Source: Mucilaginibacter yixingensis (GTDB lineage Bacteria > Bacteroidota > Bacteroidia > Sphingobacteriales > Sphingobacteriaceae). From it: a DNA stretch of 64,000 nt. Every line of letters begins with the position of its first letter. Within the stretch, counting starts at the first letter, position 1. The notes under the pieces are model-generated. The model searched no databases, was not told the origin of the DNA, and saw only the letters and a program-made list of their open reading frames with translations. Shown piece after piece: positions 8,993 to 18,282 of this stretch. A program made the translations under genes and the position numbers. Where the stretch lies: positions 1,426,001 to 1,490,000 of the forward strand of contig NZ_CP160205.1 in assembly GCF_041080815.1 (NCBI RefSeq). The letters run 5' to 3'.

Positions 8993-9125
8993 GGGCGCTT
9001 GTCGCTTATTTTAACGTAATGGTCTATTCCGTTTCGGTACTTGGGTAAAGCTTACTAATTTGAGGGCTTAAACGAGGTATCACGTTCCAGATATTTTCTA
9101 ACCATAAAAAATTAACCTTACACTC

Positions 9126-10418
9126 ATGTCATCATTGGTCCTCAGTAGGAAATCTGTCATAACCCTTCGCTTTTTTGTTTTTATGGCAATGTTGTGTTTT
9201 TGCGCAATAGCTAACGCGCAAACGCAACGTACCATCAAAATAAGCGGTAAAGTCAGCGCGGCTGATGATGGGCAGCCAATTCGCCAGGTTACCATTACCA
9301 TTGATAAAAAAGGGGTGGGCACATCTACCAATGCCTCAGGCGAGTTTTTGCTGTTTATACCGCTGACTAATTTGAATGATACTTTGCGCATCTCATGCAT
9401 TGGTTATAAAACCCGTCAGCTGCCTGCCAATAGTTTGAAGGATGGCCAGCACCTTAATCTTTCCCTGGAAAAAAGTGCTACCGATTTAAAAGAGGTGACC
9501 ATCACTTTTTATGATGCGCACAAAATACTGGCTAAGGCGTTGAGCCGTATTCCGGAAAACTATATCAATCATCCGCATATTTTGCGTGGGTTTTACCGGA
9601 TGTATAGTTATACCGATACCATTCCGTTGCAACTATCAGAAGCGGTGTTTGATGTATATAACTTTGGCTATGCCGATAAACGCGCCGATGTTTTCAGGCT
9701 GATCAAAGCCCGTAACGCCAAGAACGATCGGGATATGGAGTTCTTAGAAGTTGGACAAAAACCCAACTCTATTTTTGCTGATGACGTGATCAATCACCTG
9801 TTCTCGGTAGGCTTTCTGAATGAAGAAGGTATTCAGCATCATGATTTTGAGGTACAGGGTGTGGTAGACTATCAAGGCTATCGTGCTTTTCAGATCAACT
9901 TTAAAGGAAAAAAAGGGGTAGAGGACGCCACTTATCACGGTAAGATCTATATAGATACAAAGAGTTATGCCTTCATTGGGTTTGATTATGGCTTAAATCT
10001 GTCGGCTGCCAATTACCTAGTTCCCGGTAGTCTGATAGCGCAGGCGCTTACCAAAAAGATGGCTTGCGATGTTACGGTAAAGCAAGATCATGTTGAGGTG
10101 AACTATCAGCAGGTGGGTAAATCATGGGTTCTGGCCAAGGTAAACACAGAGAACACGCTCGCTATAACAGATTCTGCGTCAAGCTTTCACCTTAAACCAC
10201 ATATCAGGTTTAATTACCAGGTAACTTCGGTTGATACGGTGGCCAAAGAAAGCCTGAGCGGTAAAATGGGCAGGTTTGAAAGTATTAACGAACATGATAG
10301 CAGCATCAGTTCATCATTCTGGAATGATTACAACATTCTGCTTTCTGACGAAAATGCCGAAGGGATTTTTCAGAAAATTAAAAAGATAAATACCGAGAGT
10401 AAGAAGACGTCGAAGTAA
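9126..10418 (+). CDS. CarboxypepD_reg-like domain protein (outer-membrane associated)
   Basis: This 430-residue exported protein has an N-terminal hydrophobic signal (about residues 14-32, ending NAQ). A carboxypeptidase-regulatory-like beta-sandwich (about residues 36-115) has 'GKVSAADDGQPIRQVTI' and 'CIGYKTRQL' motifs, as in SusC N-termini. The remaining ~310 residues are beta-rich with no plug/TonB barrel, so this is not a TonB receptor. Such proteins are common and uncharacterised in Bacteroidota. It is a single-gene unit, followed by a long repeat-filled spacer. Confidence 0.75.
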   Translation: MSSLVLSRKSVITLRFFVFMAMLCFCAIANAQTQRTIKISGKVSAADDGQPIRQVTITIDKKGVGTSTNASGEFLLFIPLTNLNDTLRISCIGYKTRQLPANSLKDGQHLNLSLEKSATDLKEVTITFYDAHKILAKALSRIPENYINHPHILRGFYRMYSYTDTIPLQLSEAVFDVYNFGYADKRADVFRLIKARNAKNDRDMEFLEVGQKPNSIFADDVINHLFSVGFLNEEGIQHHDFEVQGVVDYQGYRAFQINFKGKKGVEDATYHGKIYIDTKSYAFIGFDYGLNLSAANYLVPGSLIAQALTKKMACDVTVKQDHVEVNYQQVGKSWVLAKVNTENTLAITDSASSFHLKPHIRFNYQVTSVDTVAKESLSGKMGRFESINEHDSSISSSFWNDYNILLSDENAEGIFQKIKKINTESKKTSK

Positions 10419-10469
10419 GCCCTATTGAAGGGTATGACGGGTTTGGGACCATAAGCATTCAAACACTTG

Positions 10470-10810
10470 TCAAATCCCTCCCGAGGGGAGGGGCGTGTAG
10501 GGCAAGTGTGACGGCAGGGAGGGGTTTAGCCACTTTGTTAAACCCCTCCCTACACCCTCCCGAGGGTAATAGCCCACAAAAAGGCAGTATTTTATTGACA
10601 CCAAACGTTCCGCTGGAACGTGCTTTTATTTGTGCCATTTTTCTACCAACCAAACGTCCCTCCGGGACGAAAACGCAGCTTCGTTCCAGCGGAACGTCTC
10701 GTCGGTAGCATTATAGACGCTCGTTTTTCACGTTCCAGCGGAACGTTTGGTGAAATCTGCCTTTTGCTGGGCTATTACTCTCCCCAGGGAGGGAAATCGC
10801 ACATTCCCGG
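10470..10810. repeat. Nested palindromic repeat element
   Basis: This 512-base intergenic stretch (10419-10930) holds a compound element. CGTTCCGCTGGAACG (10606-10620) and CGTTCCAGCGGAACG (10683-10697 and 10731-10745) are palindromic blocks, and AACGTCCCTCCGGGACG (10653-10669) is a related block. The flanks also pair at long range: TAATAGCCCA at about 10567 with TGGGCTATTA at about 10768, and AAAGGCAG with CTGCCTTT. CCCTCCCGAGGG-type arms lie further out. Short open frames in it are repeat-derived. It looks like a non-coding MITE/REP-type element. Confidence 0.7.
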
Positions 10811-10839
10811 CCCTCATCTTTAAAAGATCCACCAAATAA

Positions 10840-10872
10840 AAACGGGGCCGACAAATTTTGCCGGCCCCGTTT
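10840..10872. terminator. Terminator before the 10931 lipoprotein gene end
   Basis: AAACGGGGCCG (10840-10850) pairs perfectly with CGGCCCCGTTT (10862-10872). It is suited to terminate the minus-strand lipoprotein gene, whose stop is at 10931. Confidence 0.8.
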
Positions 10873-10930
10873 GTTGCTTATTTCATTAAAGAATTGGAAG
10901 CGAAAAACCTTTAGCTTCCCTTTTATAACG

Positions 10931-11425
10931 CTATTGTTTCCTTAAAAAGTATTGCCTTACAATAATAGTATCAATAGGCTTGTTGTTGAAGGTTGTGGCC
11001 AGTACCACGTTGCCATCTATCAGCCATTTATCATTATTGATCTTTTTGCCGCTAATGTGGCCTGATAGGGCTTTAACAGAAACAACATCGCAGCAAGGGC
11101 AAACGGTGTTATAGCTAGTGCGGCTTGTTACGTCGGCGTCGCCCAGTTCAAAATTATCAGCTGTGGTATTAATGTTAAAGTAAAGCCTGTTTTGGAGCCC
11201 GCAGGGGCTCACATAATTTTGCTGGTATAGAAAGGTAAGCAAACCAGGATTGAGCTGCGGACTGGTAGTAACATAGGCTACCGGGGTATCATAAAACGAG
11301 TATTGGCAGCCGGCAGTGGCGGGGCAATCTGTTAATGGGCCGTCTGCTTGTTCGGATTTTTTGCCACAGGCTGCCAGTTGTAATAAAAGTAAAAGCGCTA
11401 AGATTGATTTGGTGATGGGTTTCAT
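10931..11425 (-). CDS. Hypothetical lipoprotein, 164 aa
   Basis: A lipoprotein signal peptide with lipobox LAAC puts the lipid-modified cysteine at about residue 20. The mature part has six or more cysteines, including a 'VCPCCDVV' cluster (about residues 108-115), which suggests disulfides or metal binding in the envelope. No family was recognised. Single-gene unit with a strong downstream hairpin. Confidence 0.7.
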   Translation of the reverse strand: MKPITKSILALLLLLQLAACGKKSEQADGPLTDCPATAGCQYSFYDTPVAYVTTSPQLNPGLLTFLYQQNYVSPCGLQNRLYFNINTTADNFELGDADVTSRTSYNTVCPCCDVVSVKALSGHISGKKINNDKWLIDGNVVLATTFNNKPIDTIIVRQYFLRKQ

Positions 11426-11593
11426 AATGAATTGATTTACTATTTATTACGGGTGTTTATGCCGAAACGCTACACACTCGACAAGCATGACCGATTATTT
11501 TTTGCAGAGATTGAATGACGTAATAGTATTTCAAAAAAATAGCGATGTGTTGAAAACCCATCGCTATAACATTAATTGTTGATTTATGTGGTA

Positions 11594-11920
11594 CTACTTA
11601 TGGATAGCCTTCAGATACTTCACTTTGGCCCGGGCCGTTTCCAGTACAGACTCAGGGCAGTTATTACGCAAAATTTCGCTCACAATCAGGTCGCTGTAAA
11701 ACTCACGTTGCACCTCGGCAAGTTTCAGTTTAAAAATGCGAGAGAGCGGTTCCAGCTTTTCTGCATTCAGCTGTTTGATGCCGCATTCAATACGGCTCAG
11801 GTGGGCGCGGTCAATCTCCAGCATCAGCGCCAGTGCGGTTTGTGACAGCCGTAATTTTTTACGGTTATGCTGAATAAATTCTCCAAATGATTGGAACGGG
11901 GTACGATTATGGTAACTCAT
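11594..11920 (-). CDS. XRE family helix-turn-helix regulator
   Basis: This 108-residue protein has a classic HTH_3/XRE domain (about residues 14-68: 'IQHNRKKLRLSQTALALML' followed by 'IDRAHLSRIECG'). A short C-terminal helical tail follows. It has no sensor domain and is likely a small DNA-binding repressor. No operon partner is obvious: it is flanked by a lipoprotein and a small membrane protein on the same strand with wide spacers. Confidence 0.85.
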   Translation of the reverse strand: MSYHNRTPFQSFGEFIQHNRKKLRLSQTALALMLEIDRAHLSRIECGIKQLNAEKLEPLSRIFKLKLAEVQREFYSDLIVSEILRNNCPESVLETARAKVKYLKAIHK

Positions 11921-12119
11921 TTACAAGCTATTATAGGGGATTCTGTGATGGCTCTTTTTTATCTTTTTCCGCTGGCAACTTAAATCTGTCGATCGCATTA
12001 AGTATCCCGATCAATTGCACAGCCATGAAGTGAGGTTGCGCAACTACGCAACAGAAAAAAAAATTAATTAACTAAAAGCGCACAGTAAATGGCGCTAAAA
12101 TGGATGGAGAAGAAAAAAA

Positions 12120-12506
12120 TCAGATCAGCAGCAGGCAGTGTTGCAGGTATGCAGGCCCGTTGAGCAGGGGTTTGTTTTTAAAAAGCGGATGCACATAAGC
12201 AACCCGTTTATGGATCGATGCGATGAATGATAGCAGCGAACATAGAAACAGTACAATAAAAGTAGGCTGCAGTTTTATTTCGCCCAGATATGGCATAGCC
12301 AGTTGCCGGTACTTAATAATACTCCAACTCATGTTGCGCACATAGCGCCCTAAATAGTGTTGGGATGAACTGGCTTGACTAGTAGAAATGTGGATGTGGC
12401 GGGTAGCGCCTTCGCCATAAAATGACCGCACAACCGGCATCAATGTCATAGTGCTTATTGCAAGCAGCAAAACAATAGCAGCCATGACGTTTCTAAAGCG
12501 AGACAT
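12120..12506 (-). CDS. Hypothetical small membrane protein
   Basis: This is about 128 residues from the ATG at 12506 (MSRFRNVMAA). A GTG ten codons upstream is possible but less likely. Two predicted membrane helices lie at about residues 6-25 and 80-98. Between them is a Ser/His-rich loop containing 'HIHISTSQASSSQH'. No family recognised and no operon partner. Moderate confidence that it is coding. Confidence 0.55.
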   Translation of the reverse strand: MSRFRNVMAAIVLLLAISTMTLMPVVRSFYGEGATRHIHISTSQASSSQHYLGRYVRNMSWSIIKYRQLAMPYLGEIKLQPTFIVLFLCSLLSFIASIHKRVAYVHPLFKNKPLLNGPAYLQHCLLLI

Positions 12507-12733
12507 TTTTAGTTTTAGCAGAGTTTTATCAACCACAAAGTTTGATACAGGATTTTTAAAGTCAAAACCCCGGATTATATATCAATCGAAAGGTAATAAT
12601 AATTTAATGTGATTTCAAAATGTGGGAGGTGTGAATTAACTTTTGTACGACAAATGCAGTTTGAACAACAATGATGACACGGCGTTCGTCTCCTTTTTGC
12701 ATCTTCCAAAAAATACCTACTTTTAAACACCTT

Positions 12734-14053
12734 ATGGAAAATAAGAACAACCCTAAAACCATTAGGGCCTGGGCATTTTTTGACTGGGCCAACTCTGCTT
12801 ATAACCTGGTAATTACCTCAACCATCTTTCCGGCTTATTATGTGGCGGTTACCAAAAACCCGGCTAATGGAGACCGGGTGAATTTCTTTGGGCACAGCTT
12901 TATCAATACGGCGCTTTCAAACTATGCTTATGCGTTTGCCTATTTGGTAATGGCATTGTTGCTGCCCATCCTGTCGTCAATTGCCGATTATCGGGGCAAC
13001 AAGAAGAACTTTATGAAGGCCTTTACCTGGATGGGCGCCGCTGCCTGTATCTGCTTGTTTTGGTTCGATAAAAGTAATGTCTCTTTCGGCATCATCTGCT
13101 CGGCAGTAGCTGCTATTGGCTACAGTGGGGGCTTTGTATTTTATAACTCCTACCTGCCGCAAATTGCCACGGTAGATATGCAAGACAAGGTAAGTGCCAA
13201 AGGGTTTACTTATGGATACGTTGGCAGTGTGATTTTACAGATCATCTGCCTGGTATTTGTGCTACAACCTAAATGGTTTGGTATTAACGGTGGTACCGCA
13301 GCGCAAATCTCGTTCCTGCTGGTAGGGTTGTGGTGGGCCGGTTTTTCGCAAATTCCGTTCACGGTGCTGCCCAAGGGCGAGCCTAATGGCAAAGGCAATA
13401 AATACGGTATCCTGAAAGGTGGATTTATAGAACTGGGCCAGGTATGGAAGAAGGTGATGCACATGCCCTTGCTTAAGCGCTTTTTGCCGGCTTTCTTTTT
13501 CTACTCTATGGGGGTACAAACCATTATGCTGGTGGCTGCCGGTTTTGGTGCCAAGGTGCTGAACATGCCGACGAGCGGATTGATCGAGATTATCCTGATT
13601 ATCCAGTTGGTGGCCATTGGCGGCGCTACGCTGATGTCATACCTGTCGGGCATTTTTGGTAATATCAAGGTTTTGGCGGGTGTTGTGGTTATTTGGATTG
13701 GCGCTTGCGTGGGTGCTTATTTTATTACTACTATACCACAATTTTATGGTTTGGCTATAGTTGTGGGGTTAATTATGGGGGGCATTCAGTCGCTTTCGCG
13801 CTCAACCTACTCTAAATATTTGCCGCAGGATATTCCGGATACGGCCTCTTATTTCAGCTTTTATGATGTGACCGAAAAACTGGCAATAGTAGGAGGGATG
13901 GCCAGTTTTGCCTTTATAGAGGAGTTTACCGGCAGCATGCGCAACTCTGCCCTGGCGCTGTGCGGCTTCTTTATCCTTGGCTTGCTTTTATTGATCTCTT
14001 TGCTGGCAACGGAGAAAAAACTGCGCAAAAATTCTGATTTTAGCGGCGTATAA
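12734..14053 (+). CDS. MFS transporter, UMF1 (Atg22-like) family
   Basis: This 439-residue inner-membrane transporter has about 11-12 hydrophobic helices. The start at ATG 12734 (MENKNNPKTIRAWAFFDWAN) is chosen because 'WAFFDWANSAYNLVI' is the conserved N-terminus of UMF1-type permeases. The conserved 'GGIQSLSRSTYSKYLP' segment near residue 360 also fits. Substrates are generally unknown; amino acid efflux is proposed for eukaryotic Atg22. The next gene starts 18 bases downstream, so the two probably form an operon. Confidence 0.88.
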   Translation: MENKNNPKTIRAWAFFDWANSAYNLVITSTIFPAYYVAVTKNPANGDRVNFFGHSFINTALSNYAYAFAYLVMALLLPILSSIADYRGNKKNFMKAFTWMGAAACICLFWFDKSNVSFGIICSAVAAIGYSGGFVFYNSYLPQIATVDMQDKVSAKGFTYGYVGSVILQIICLVFVLQPKWFGINGGTAAQISFLLVGLWWAGFSQIPFTVLPKGEPNGKGNKYGILKGGFIELGQVWKKVMHMPLLKRFLPAFFFYSMGVQTIMLVAAGFGAKVLNMPTSGLIEIILIIQLVAIGGATLMSYLSGIFGNIKVLAGVVVIWIGACVGAYFITTIPQFYGLAIVVGLIMGGIQSLSRSTYSKYLPQDIPDTASYFSFYDVTEKLAIVGGMASFAFIEEFTGSMRNSALALCGFFILGLLLLISLLATEKKLRKNSDFSGV

Positions 14054-14071
14054 CACCAAAAGAAGACACAG

Positions 14072-14800
14072 ATGAAGGTTGAGTTGTTTATTCCCTGTTT
14101 TATGGATCAGTTGTATCCGGATACAGCCATGAATACGGTTAAAGTGTTGGAGAAGGCCGGTTGTACAGTACATTACAACCCGGAGCAAACCTGTTGCGGG
14201 CAACCGGCATTTAACTCCGGTTTTTGGGACGATGCCAAAGAGATAGGCACTAAGTTTCTGAATGATTTTCCGGAAGAAAGTGTGATCGTTACTCCGTCAG
14301 CCTCCTGCACCGGCATGGTGCGTAACTACTATACAGACCTGTTTCTTAATACCATGTTGCACAACAAGTGTCGTACTATACAGGGCAACATCATAGAGCT
14401 TTCAGATTTCCTGATCAATATCCTCAAGTTTGATTACTTCGGCGCAGAGCTTGATGGCCGTGCTGTATTTCATGATAGCTGCGCCGGCCTGCGCGAATGC
14501 CACCTGCATGGCGAAGCCAAATTACTGTTAGAAAAAGTACATGGCTTGGAGTTGGTGCCCTTAAAAGGTAATGAAACCTGCTGCGGTTTTGGCGGCACCT
14601 TCGCCGTTAAGTTTGATGCCATATCAAGCGCCATGGCTCAGCAAAAAGTAGATAACGCGTTGGAGGCAGGAGCCGAATATATCATTAGTACAGATGCTTC
14701 ATGCCTACTGCATTTGCAGGGGTATATTGATAAAAATCAGTTACCCATAAAATGCATGCACCTGGCCGATGTATTAGCGCACGGTTGGGGAAATGTGTAG
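14072..14800 (+). CDS. LutA/YkgE-like (Fe-S)-binding cysteine-rich protein
   Basis: This 242-residue protein has two CCG domains: 'CFMDQLYPDTA...TCCGQPAFNSG' in the N-terminal half and 'HDSCAGLRECHLHGEA...ETCCGFGGTFAVKF' in the C-terminal half. The family binds an Fe-S cofactor. It includes LutA, the first subunit of the lactate-oxidising LutABC complex, and GlpC/HdrB-like subunits. LutB and LutC are not adjacent here, so the physiological partner is unknown. The last 73 bases of the gene are copied downstream by a tandem duplication, but the gene itself is intact. Confidence 0.88.
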   Translation: MKVELFIPCFMDQLYPDTAMNTVKVLEKAGCTVHYNPEQTCCGQPAFNSGFWDDAKEIGTKFLNDFPEESVIVTPSASCTGMVRNYYTDLFLNTMLHNKCRTIQGNIIELSDFLINILKFDYFGAELDGRAVFHDSCAGLRECHLHGEAKLLLEKVHGLELVPLKGNETCCGFGGTFAVKFDAISSAMAQQKVDNALEAGAEYIISTDASCLLHLQGYIDKNQLPIKCMHLADVLAHGWGNV

Positions 14801-15091
14801 AACTTATTGCCAGTTGTAGAAGGCCGTAAGTACCAGTGCGAGTGTTGCCAGGGCTGTTCCCATCCAGGTCCAGAATGGGATGTGGGTATGCGAGCGCACC
14901 TTTTCAAAATGATAAAAATCAGTTACCCATAAAATGCATGCACCTGGCCGATGTATTAGCGCACGGTTGGGGAAATGTGTAGAACTTATTGCCAGTTGTA
15001 GAAGGCCGTAAGTACCAGTGCGAGTGTTGCCAGGGCTGTTCCCATCCAGGTCCAGAATGGGATGTGGGTATGCGAGCGCACCTTTTCAAAA
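14728..15091. repeat. Perfect 182-bp tandem duplication
   Basis: Bases 14728-14909 are repeated exactly at 14910-15091 (182 bp each, no differences seen). The unit carries the last 73 bases of the LutA-like gene, the short spacer and the last ~106 bases of the minus-strand zinc-ribbon gene. Both genes stay intact because they are convergent; between them lie non-functional tail copies. It is either a very recent duplication or an assembly artefact. Confidence 0.95.
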
Positions 15092-15315
15092 ACTCTTTTT
15101 AGCGATCCACGCATGTCTTTGCGCCTGGTTGTCTGTTTGCAGTGGTTACAGAACGAGATCCCCGTTTTGCCCACCGGAAACACCGGAATACCCATTAGCG
15201 ATATGTATTTCTGAAAGATATGCATGTCCATCGTATGCACGGTATCGCAATGCACACACCGCTCTTCGATAGGTTCAACAATTAACTTTACAGCTTTAAT
15301 ACCGTATAGGGTCAT
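14986..15315 (-). CDS. Small zinc-ribbon membrane protein
   Basis: This 109-residue protein has two CxxC pairs: 'ERCVHCDTVH' (about residues 18-27) and 'FCNHCKQTT' (about 55-63), forming a zinc ribbon. A single C-terminal membrane helix follows (about residues 85-105), ending FYNWQ. The function of such tail-anchored zinc-ribbon proteins is unknown. Its stop lies inside the second copy of the 182-bp duplication; a headless copy of its 3' end sits at about 14804-14909. Confidence 0.75.
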   Translation of the reverse strand: MTLYGIKAVKLIVEPIEERCVHCDTVHTMDMHIFQKYISLMGIPVFPVGKTGISFCNHCKQTTRRKDMRGSLKRVFEKVRSHTHIPFWTWMGTALATLALVLTAFYNWQ

Positions 15316-15463
15316 CGGCTAAATTTCTGTATATAAAACAAAAATGCGGCCAATAGCCGTACGCTGTTTTATTTAGTTTAAATAATTGGGTTCTTCTAGT
15401 GAATATACACAAAAAAATCAATTATCCAAGCAGAGAGTTAGTCGTCGTCTAAAGCTATGATAG

Positions 15464-16060
15464 TTAACGTTTAACCAATGCCAATTTGCGGATTAACATG
15501 GTATAACCCGTGCTAGTAACAGGCGGACCGTCATACGCGCCATAAACGTTGTCAGGTATCTTAAGTTCCAGTACAATGCTATTGTCGCTAATTGAGGTTA
15601 CTTTAAATTGAGAGCCAGGATTTGAATTATAGTTAGGGTAATTATAATTTGCTCTCCAATTGGCGGGGTTGTTGGTAGAGGTATCTGATGCCCAGGTTTG
15701 GGTAAATAAGCTGCCGGAAGCGTTATAGGCGTAGGTTCCGGTTGCGATGCCGGTTTTAAGAAGACCATTCAAACGGTATGATTGGAATCTTCCGTCACCG
15801 GTAAACTCGGTATAGGATGTCACTCTCAGGTTCAATTTTGGCATGGTATCAATCTTAATCAGCAGGTCATTCTTATAGCTCTTGTCTATCACAAAATCTT
15901 CCTTCCAGGTGCCGATAATGTTAAATGTTGCAGTTTCGGGAGGAGTTGATGTTTCAATAGCGGATGACCCGGTAATGGCCAATGTTTGGGTTGAACTACC
16001 GTCTTTCTTGCAACCCCATAAAACAAGGACAGTTAGCAGCAACAACAGGAGGTTCTTCAT
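15464..16060 (-). CDS. Hypothetical lipoprotein, 198 aa
   Basis: The ATG at 16060 is chosen because it gives a lipoprotein signal (MKNLLLLLLTVLVLWGCKK, Cys17); longer starts add an unlikely leader. The mature protein is beta-rich. Features such as 'NIIGTWKEDFVID', 'FTGDGRFQSYRLNG' and a closing 'YTMLIRKLALVKR' recall small lipocalin-like lipoproteins of Bacteroidota, though this is a weak resemblance. Role unknown. Confidence 0.7.
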   Translation of the reverse strand: MKNLLLLLLTVLVLWGCKKDGSSTQTLAITGSSAIETSTPPETATFNIIGTWKEDFVIDKSYKNDLLIKIDTMPKLNLRVTSYTEFTGDGRFQSYRLNGLLKTGIATGTYAYNASGSLFTQTWASDTSTNNPANWRANYNYPNYNSNPGSQFKVTSISDNSIVLELKIPDNVYGAYDGPPVTSTGYTMLIRKLALVKR

Positions 16061-16190
16061 AAAAGATGTGATAGTGGTATGATGACGAAGATAGGAGTTG
16101 ATGATTAAATTAAAGTTAAGACTGGCAAGGTTGGGGGTGTTTAGGTCACAGACTTTGGGCTTCATTTAAGACTAAAGTTTGTCAATTCAT

Positions 16191-16225
16191 GAGGTTTATA
16201 ACCTCAATCCAAATCCCTATCTTTG
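16191..16225 (+). promoter_or_regulatory. thrS promoter with overlapping inverted repeat
   Basis: TATCTTTG (16218-16225) matches the TAnnTTTG -7 consensus. At 16191-16205 lies GAGGTT-tat-AACCTC, a perfect 6-bp inverted repeat covering the -33 region, where no clear TTG box is visible. It could be an operator. The leader to the ATG is about 125 bases and holds a small stem (GATCAC ... GTGATC, about 16242-16259). Confidence 0.55.
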
Positions 16226-16355
16226 CACCCGAATTGTAAGATCACTCCCGTAGGTGATCGACTAACAAAAAAACAAAATTTTGAACCCGGGACTTTTATC
16301 AAGTCCTTCTCCTTTGGAGATGGATTTAGGATGAGGCTCCAAATCATGTTTGTAA

Positions 16356-18281
16356 ATGATTAACATTACACTCCCAGACGGTTCCGTTCGTCAGTACGAC
16401 AAGGGAATCACTTCAATGCAAATCGCATTGTCAATTTCAGAAGGTTTAGCGCGCAATGTTTTGGCTGCCGAGGTAGACGGCCAGGTATGGGATGCAACAC
16501 GCCCAATTGAGCAGGATTCGCACGTAAAACTGTTGACCTGGAACGATGCCGATGGTAAATCAACTTTTTGGCATTCATCAGCCCACTTACTGGCAGAGGC
16601 TTTGGAAGCCTTGTATCCGGGCACCAAGTTTGGTATCGGTCCGGCCATTGAAACAGGCTTCTACTACGATGTTGACTTTGGCGATGTAACTTTCTCGCAA
16701 GACGATTTCAAGAAAATTGAAGACAAAATGCTGGAGTTGGCCAAAACCAAGGCCGAGTACATCCGCAAACCGGTTAGCAAAGCCGATGCGCTTGATTATT
16801 TCACTGAAAAAGGCGATGAGTACAAGCTGGATCTGATTAAAGATCTGCCTGATGGCGCTATCACTTTCTATACCCAGGGTAACTTTACCGACTTGTGCCG
16901 CGGTCCGCACATTCCAAACACCGGCTTTATTAAAGCCGTGAAGTTGATGAACGTGGCTGGCGCTTACTGGCGCGGTGATGAAACCCGCAAACAGTTAACA
17001 CGTATCTACGCGGTAACCTTCCCTAAAGCCAGCGAGTTGAGCGATTACCTGCACATGATCGAAGAAGCCAAAAAACGCGATCACCGTAAATTGGGTAAAG
17101 AGCTGGAACTGTTTACTTTTAGCGAAAAAGTGGGCATGGGCTTGCCATTGTGGTTGCCAAAAGGTGCCGCCCTGCGCGAGCGTCTGGTAAACTTTCTGCA
17201 GAAAGCACAGGTGAAGGCCGGCTACGAGCAGGTGATTACCCCGCATATTGGCCATAAAAACCTGTATGTAACATCTGGTCACTATGAGAAATATGGCAAA
17301 GACAGCTTCCAGCCGATAAAAACACCACAGGAGGGCGAAGAGTTCTTTCTGAAACCGATGAACTGTCCGCACCATTGCGAAATCTATAAATCAAAACCAC
17401 GTTCATATAAAGACCTGCCAGTGCGTTTTGCCGAGTTTGGTACCGTATACCGTTATGAGCAAAGCGGCGAGCTGCATGGCTTAACCCGTGTGCGTGGCTT
17501 TACTCAGGATGATGCCCACTTATTCTGTCGCCCAGATCAGGTAAAAGACGAGTTTAAAAAGGTAATTGACCTGGTACTTTACGTGTTCGGTGCTTTAGGT
17601 TTTGACAACTTTACCGCACAGATATCACTGCGCGATCCTGAAAATAAAGCCAAATACATTGGTACTGACGAGAACTGGGATCTGGCCGAGAACGCTATTA
17701 AAGAAGCAGCTGCCGAAAAAGGTCTGCCAACCGTGGTAGAACTGGGCGAGGCCGCATTCTACGGCCCTAAGTTGGACTTTATGGTGAAGGATGCCCTGGG
17801 CCGCAAATGGCAATTGGGTACCATCCAGGTAGATTATAACCTGCCTGAACGCTTTGAGCTGGAGTATACCGGCAGCGACAATGCAAAGCACCGCCCGGTA
17901 ATGATTCACCGTGCGCCGTTCGGCTCGCTGGAACGCTTTGTGGCGGTGTTGATTGAGCATTGTGCAGGCAATTTCCCGCTGTGGTTATCGCCAGAACAAT
18001 TCATCATTTTGCCGATATCTGAAAAATATGAAGATTATGCAAAAAAAGTTTCAGATTCATTAAAAGATTCCGATATTTGCGGGCTAATTGACTTTAGGGA
18101 TGAAAAAGTTGGGCGGAAAATCCGCGACGCCGAAGTCAAAAAGATACCATACATGCTGGTAGTAGGCGAGAAGGAAGAGGCTGAAGGCCAGGTTTCTATC
18201 CGCAAACACGGTCAGGGCGACTTGGGCAGCATGTCGGTAGATGAATTTAAACAACTGATAATAAAAGAAATAACAGTATAA
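16356..18281 (+). CDS. thrS: Threonyl-tRNA synthetase
   Basis: This 641-residue enzyme charges tRNA-Thr with threonine. The TGS domain spans residues 1-61 and the editing domain follows with the HSSAH pair (H73, H77). The class II catalytic core carries the zinc cysteine C337 in '[10 protein letters not shown]' and motif 2 '[22 protein letters not shown]'. The anticodon-binding domain covers about residues 545-641. The length matches bacterial ThrRS. It is the first gene of a thrS-infC-rpmI-rplT cluster, one base from infC, in the same order as in many bacteria. Confidence 0.98.
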   Translation: MINITLPDGSVRQYDKGITSMQIALSISEGLARNVLAAEVDGQVWDATRPIEQDSHVKLLTWNDADGKSTFWHSSAHLLAEALEALYPGTKFGIGPAIETGFYYDVDFGDVTFSQDDFKKIEDKMLELAKTKAEYIRKPVSKADALDYFTEKGDEYKLDLIKDLPDGAITFYTQGNFTDLCRGPHIPNTGFIKAVKLMNVAGAYWRGDETRKQLTRIYAVTFPKASELSDYLHMIEEAKKRDHRKLGKELELFTFSEKVGMGLPLWLPKGAALRERLVNFLQKAQVKAGYEQVITPHIGHKNLYVTSGHYEKYGKDSFQPIKTPQEGEEFFLKPMNCPHHCEIYKSKPRSYKDLPVRFAEFGTVYRYEQSGELHGLTRVRGFTQDDAHLFCRPDQVKDEFKKVIDLVLYVFGALGFDNFTAQISLRDPENKAKYIGTDENWDLAENAIKEAAAEKGLPTVVELGEAAFYGPKLDFMVKDALGRKWQLGTIQVDYNLPERFELEYTGSDNAKHRPVMIHRAPFGSLERFVAVLIEHCAGNFPLWLSPEQFIILPISEKYEDYAKKVSDSLKDSDICGLIDFRDEKVGRKIRDAEVKKIPYMLVVGEKEEAEGQVSIRKHGQGDLGSMSVDEFKQLIIKEITV

Positions 18282-18282
18282 C

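Noticed and set aside
10508..10823. Two short open frames in the GTTCC repeat region
   Set aside because: They translate the palindromic blocks, with low-complexity Pro/Arg-rich sequence, and match no family.
14910..14985. A second LutA-like C-terminal gene
   Set aside because: It is only the copied tail of the upstream gene from the 182-bp duplication, with no start or signal of expression.
16165..16355. A T-box riboswitch before thrS
   Set aside because: No T-box conserved sequence or terminator/antiterminator pair is visible, and T-boxes are not expected in this phylum.
16333..16365. Short open frame overlapping the thrS start ([10 protein letters not shown]) as a leader peptide
   Set aside because: It has no threonine codons and no following terminator/antiterminator pair, so there is no support for attenuation.
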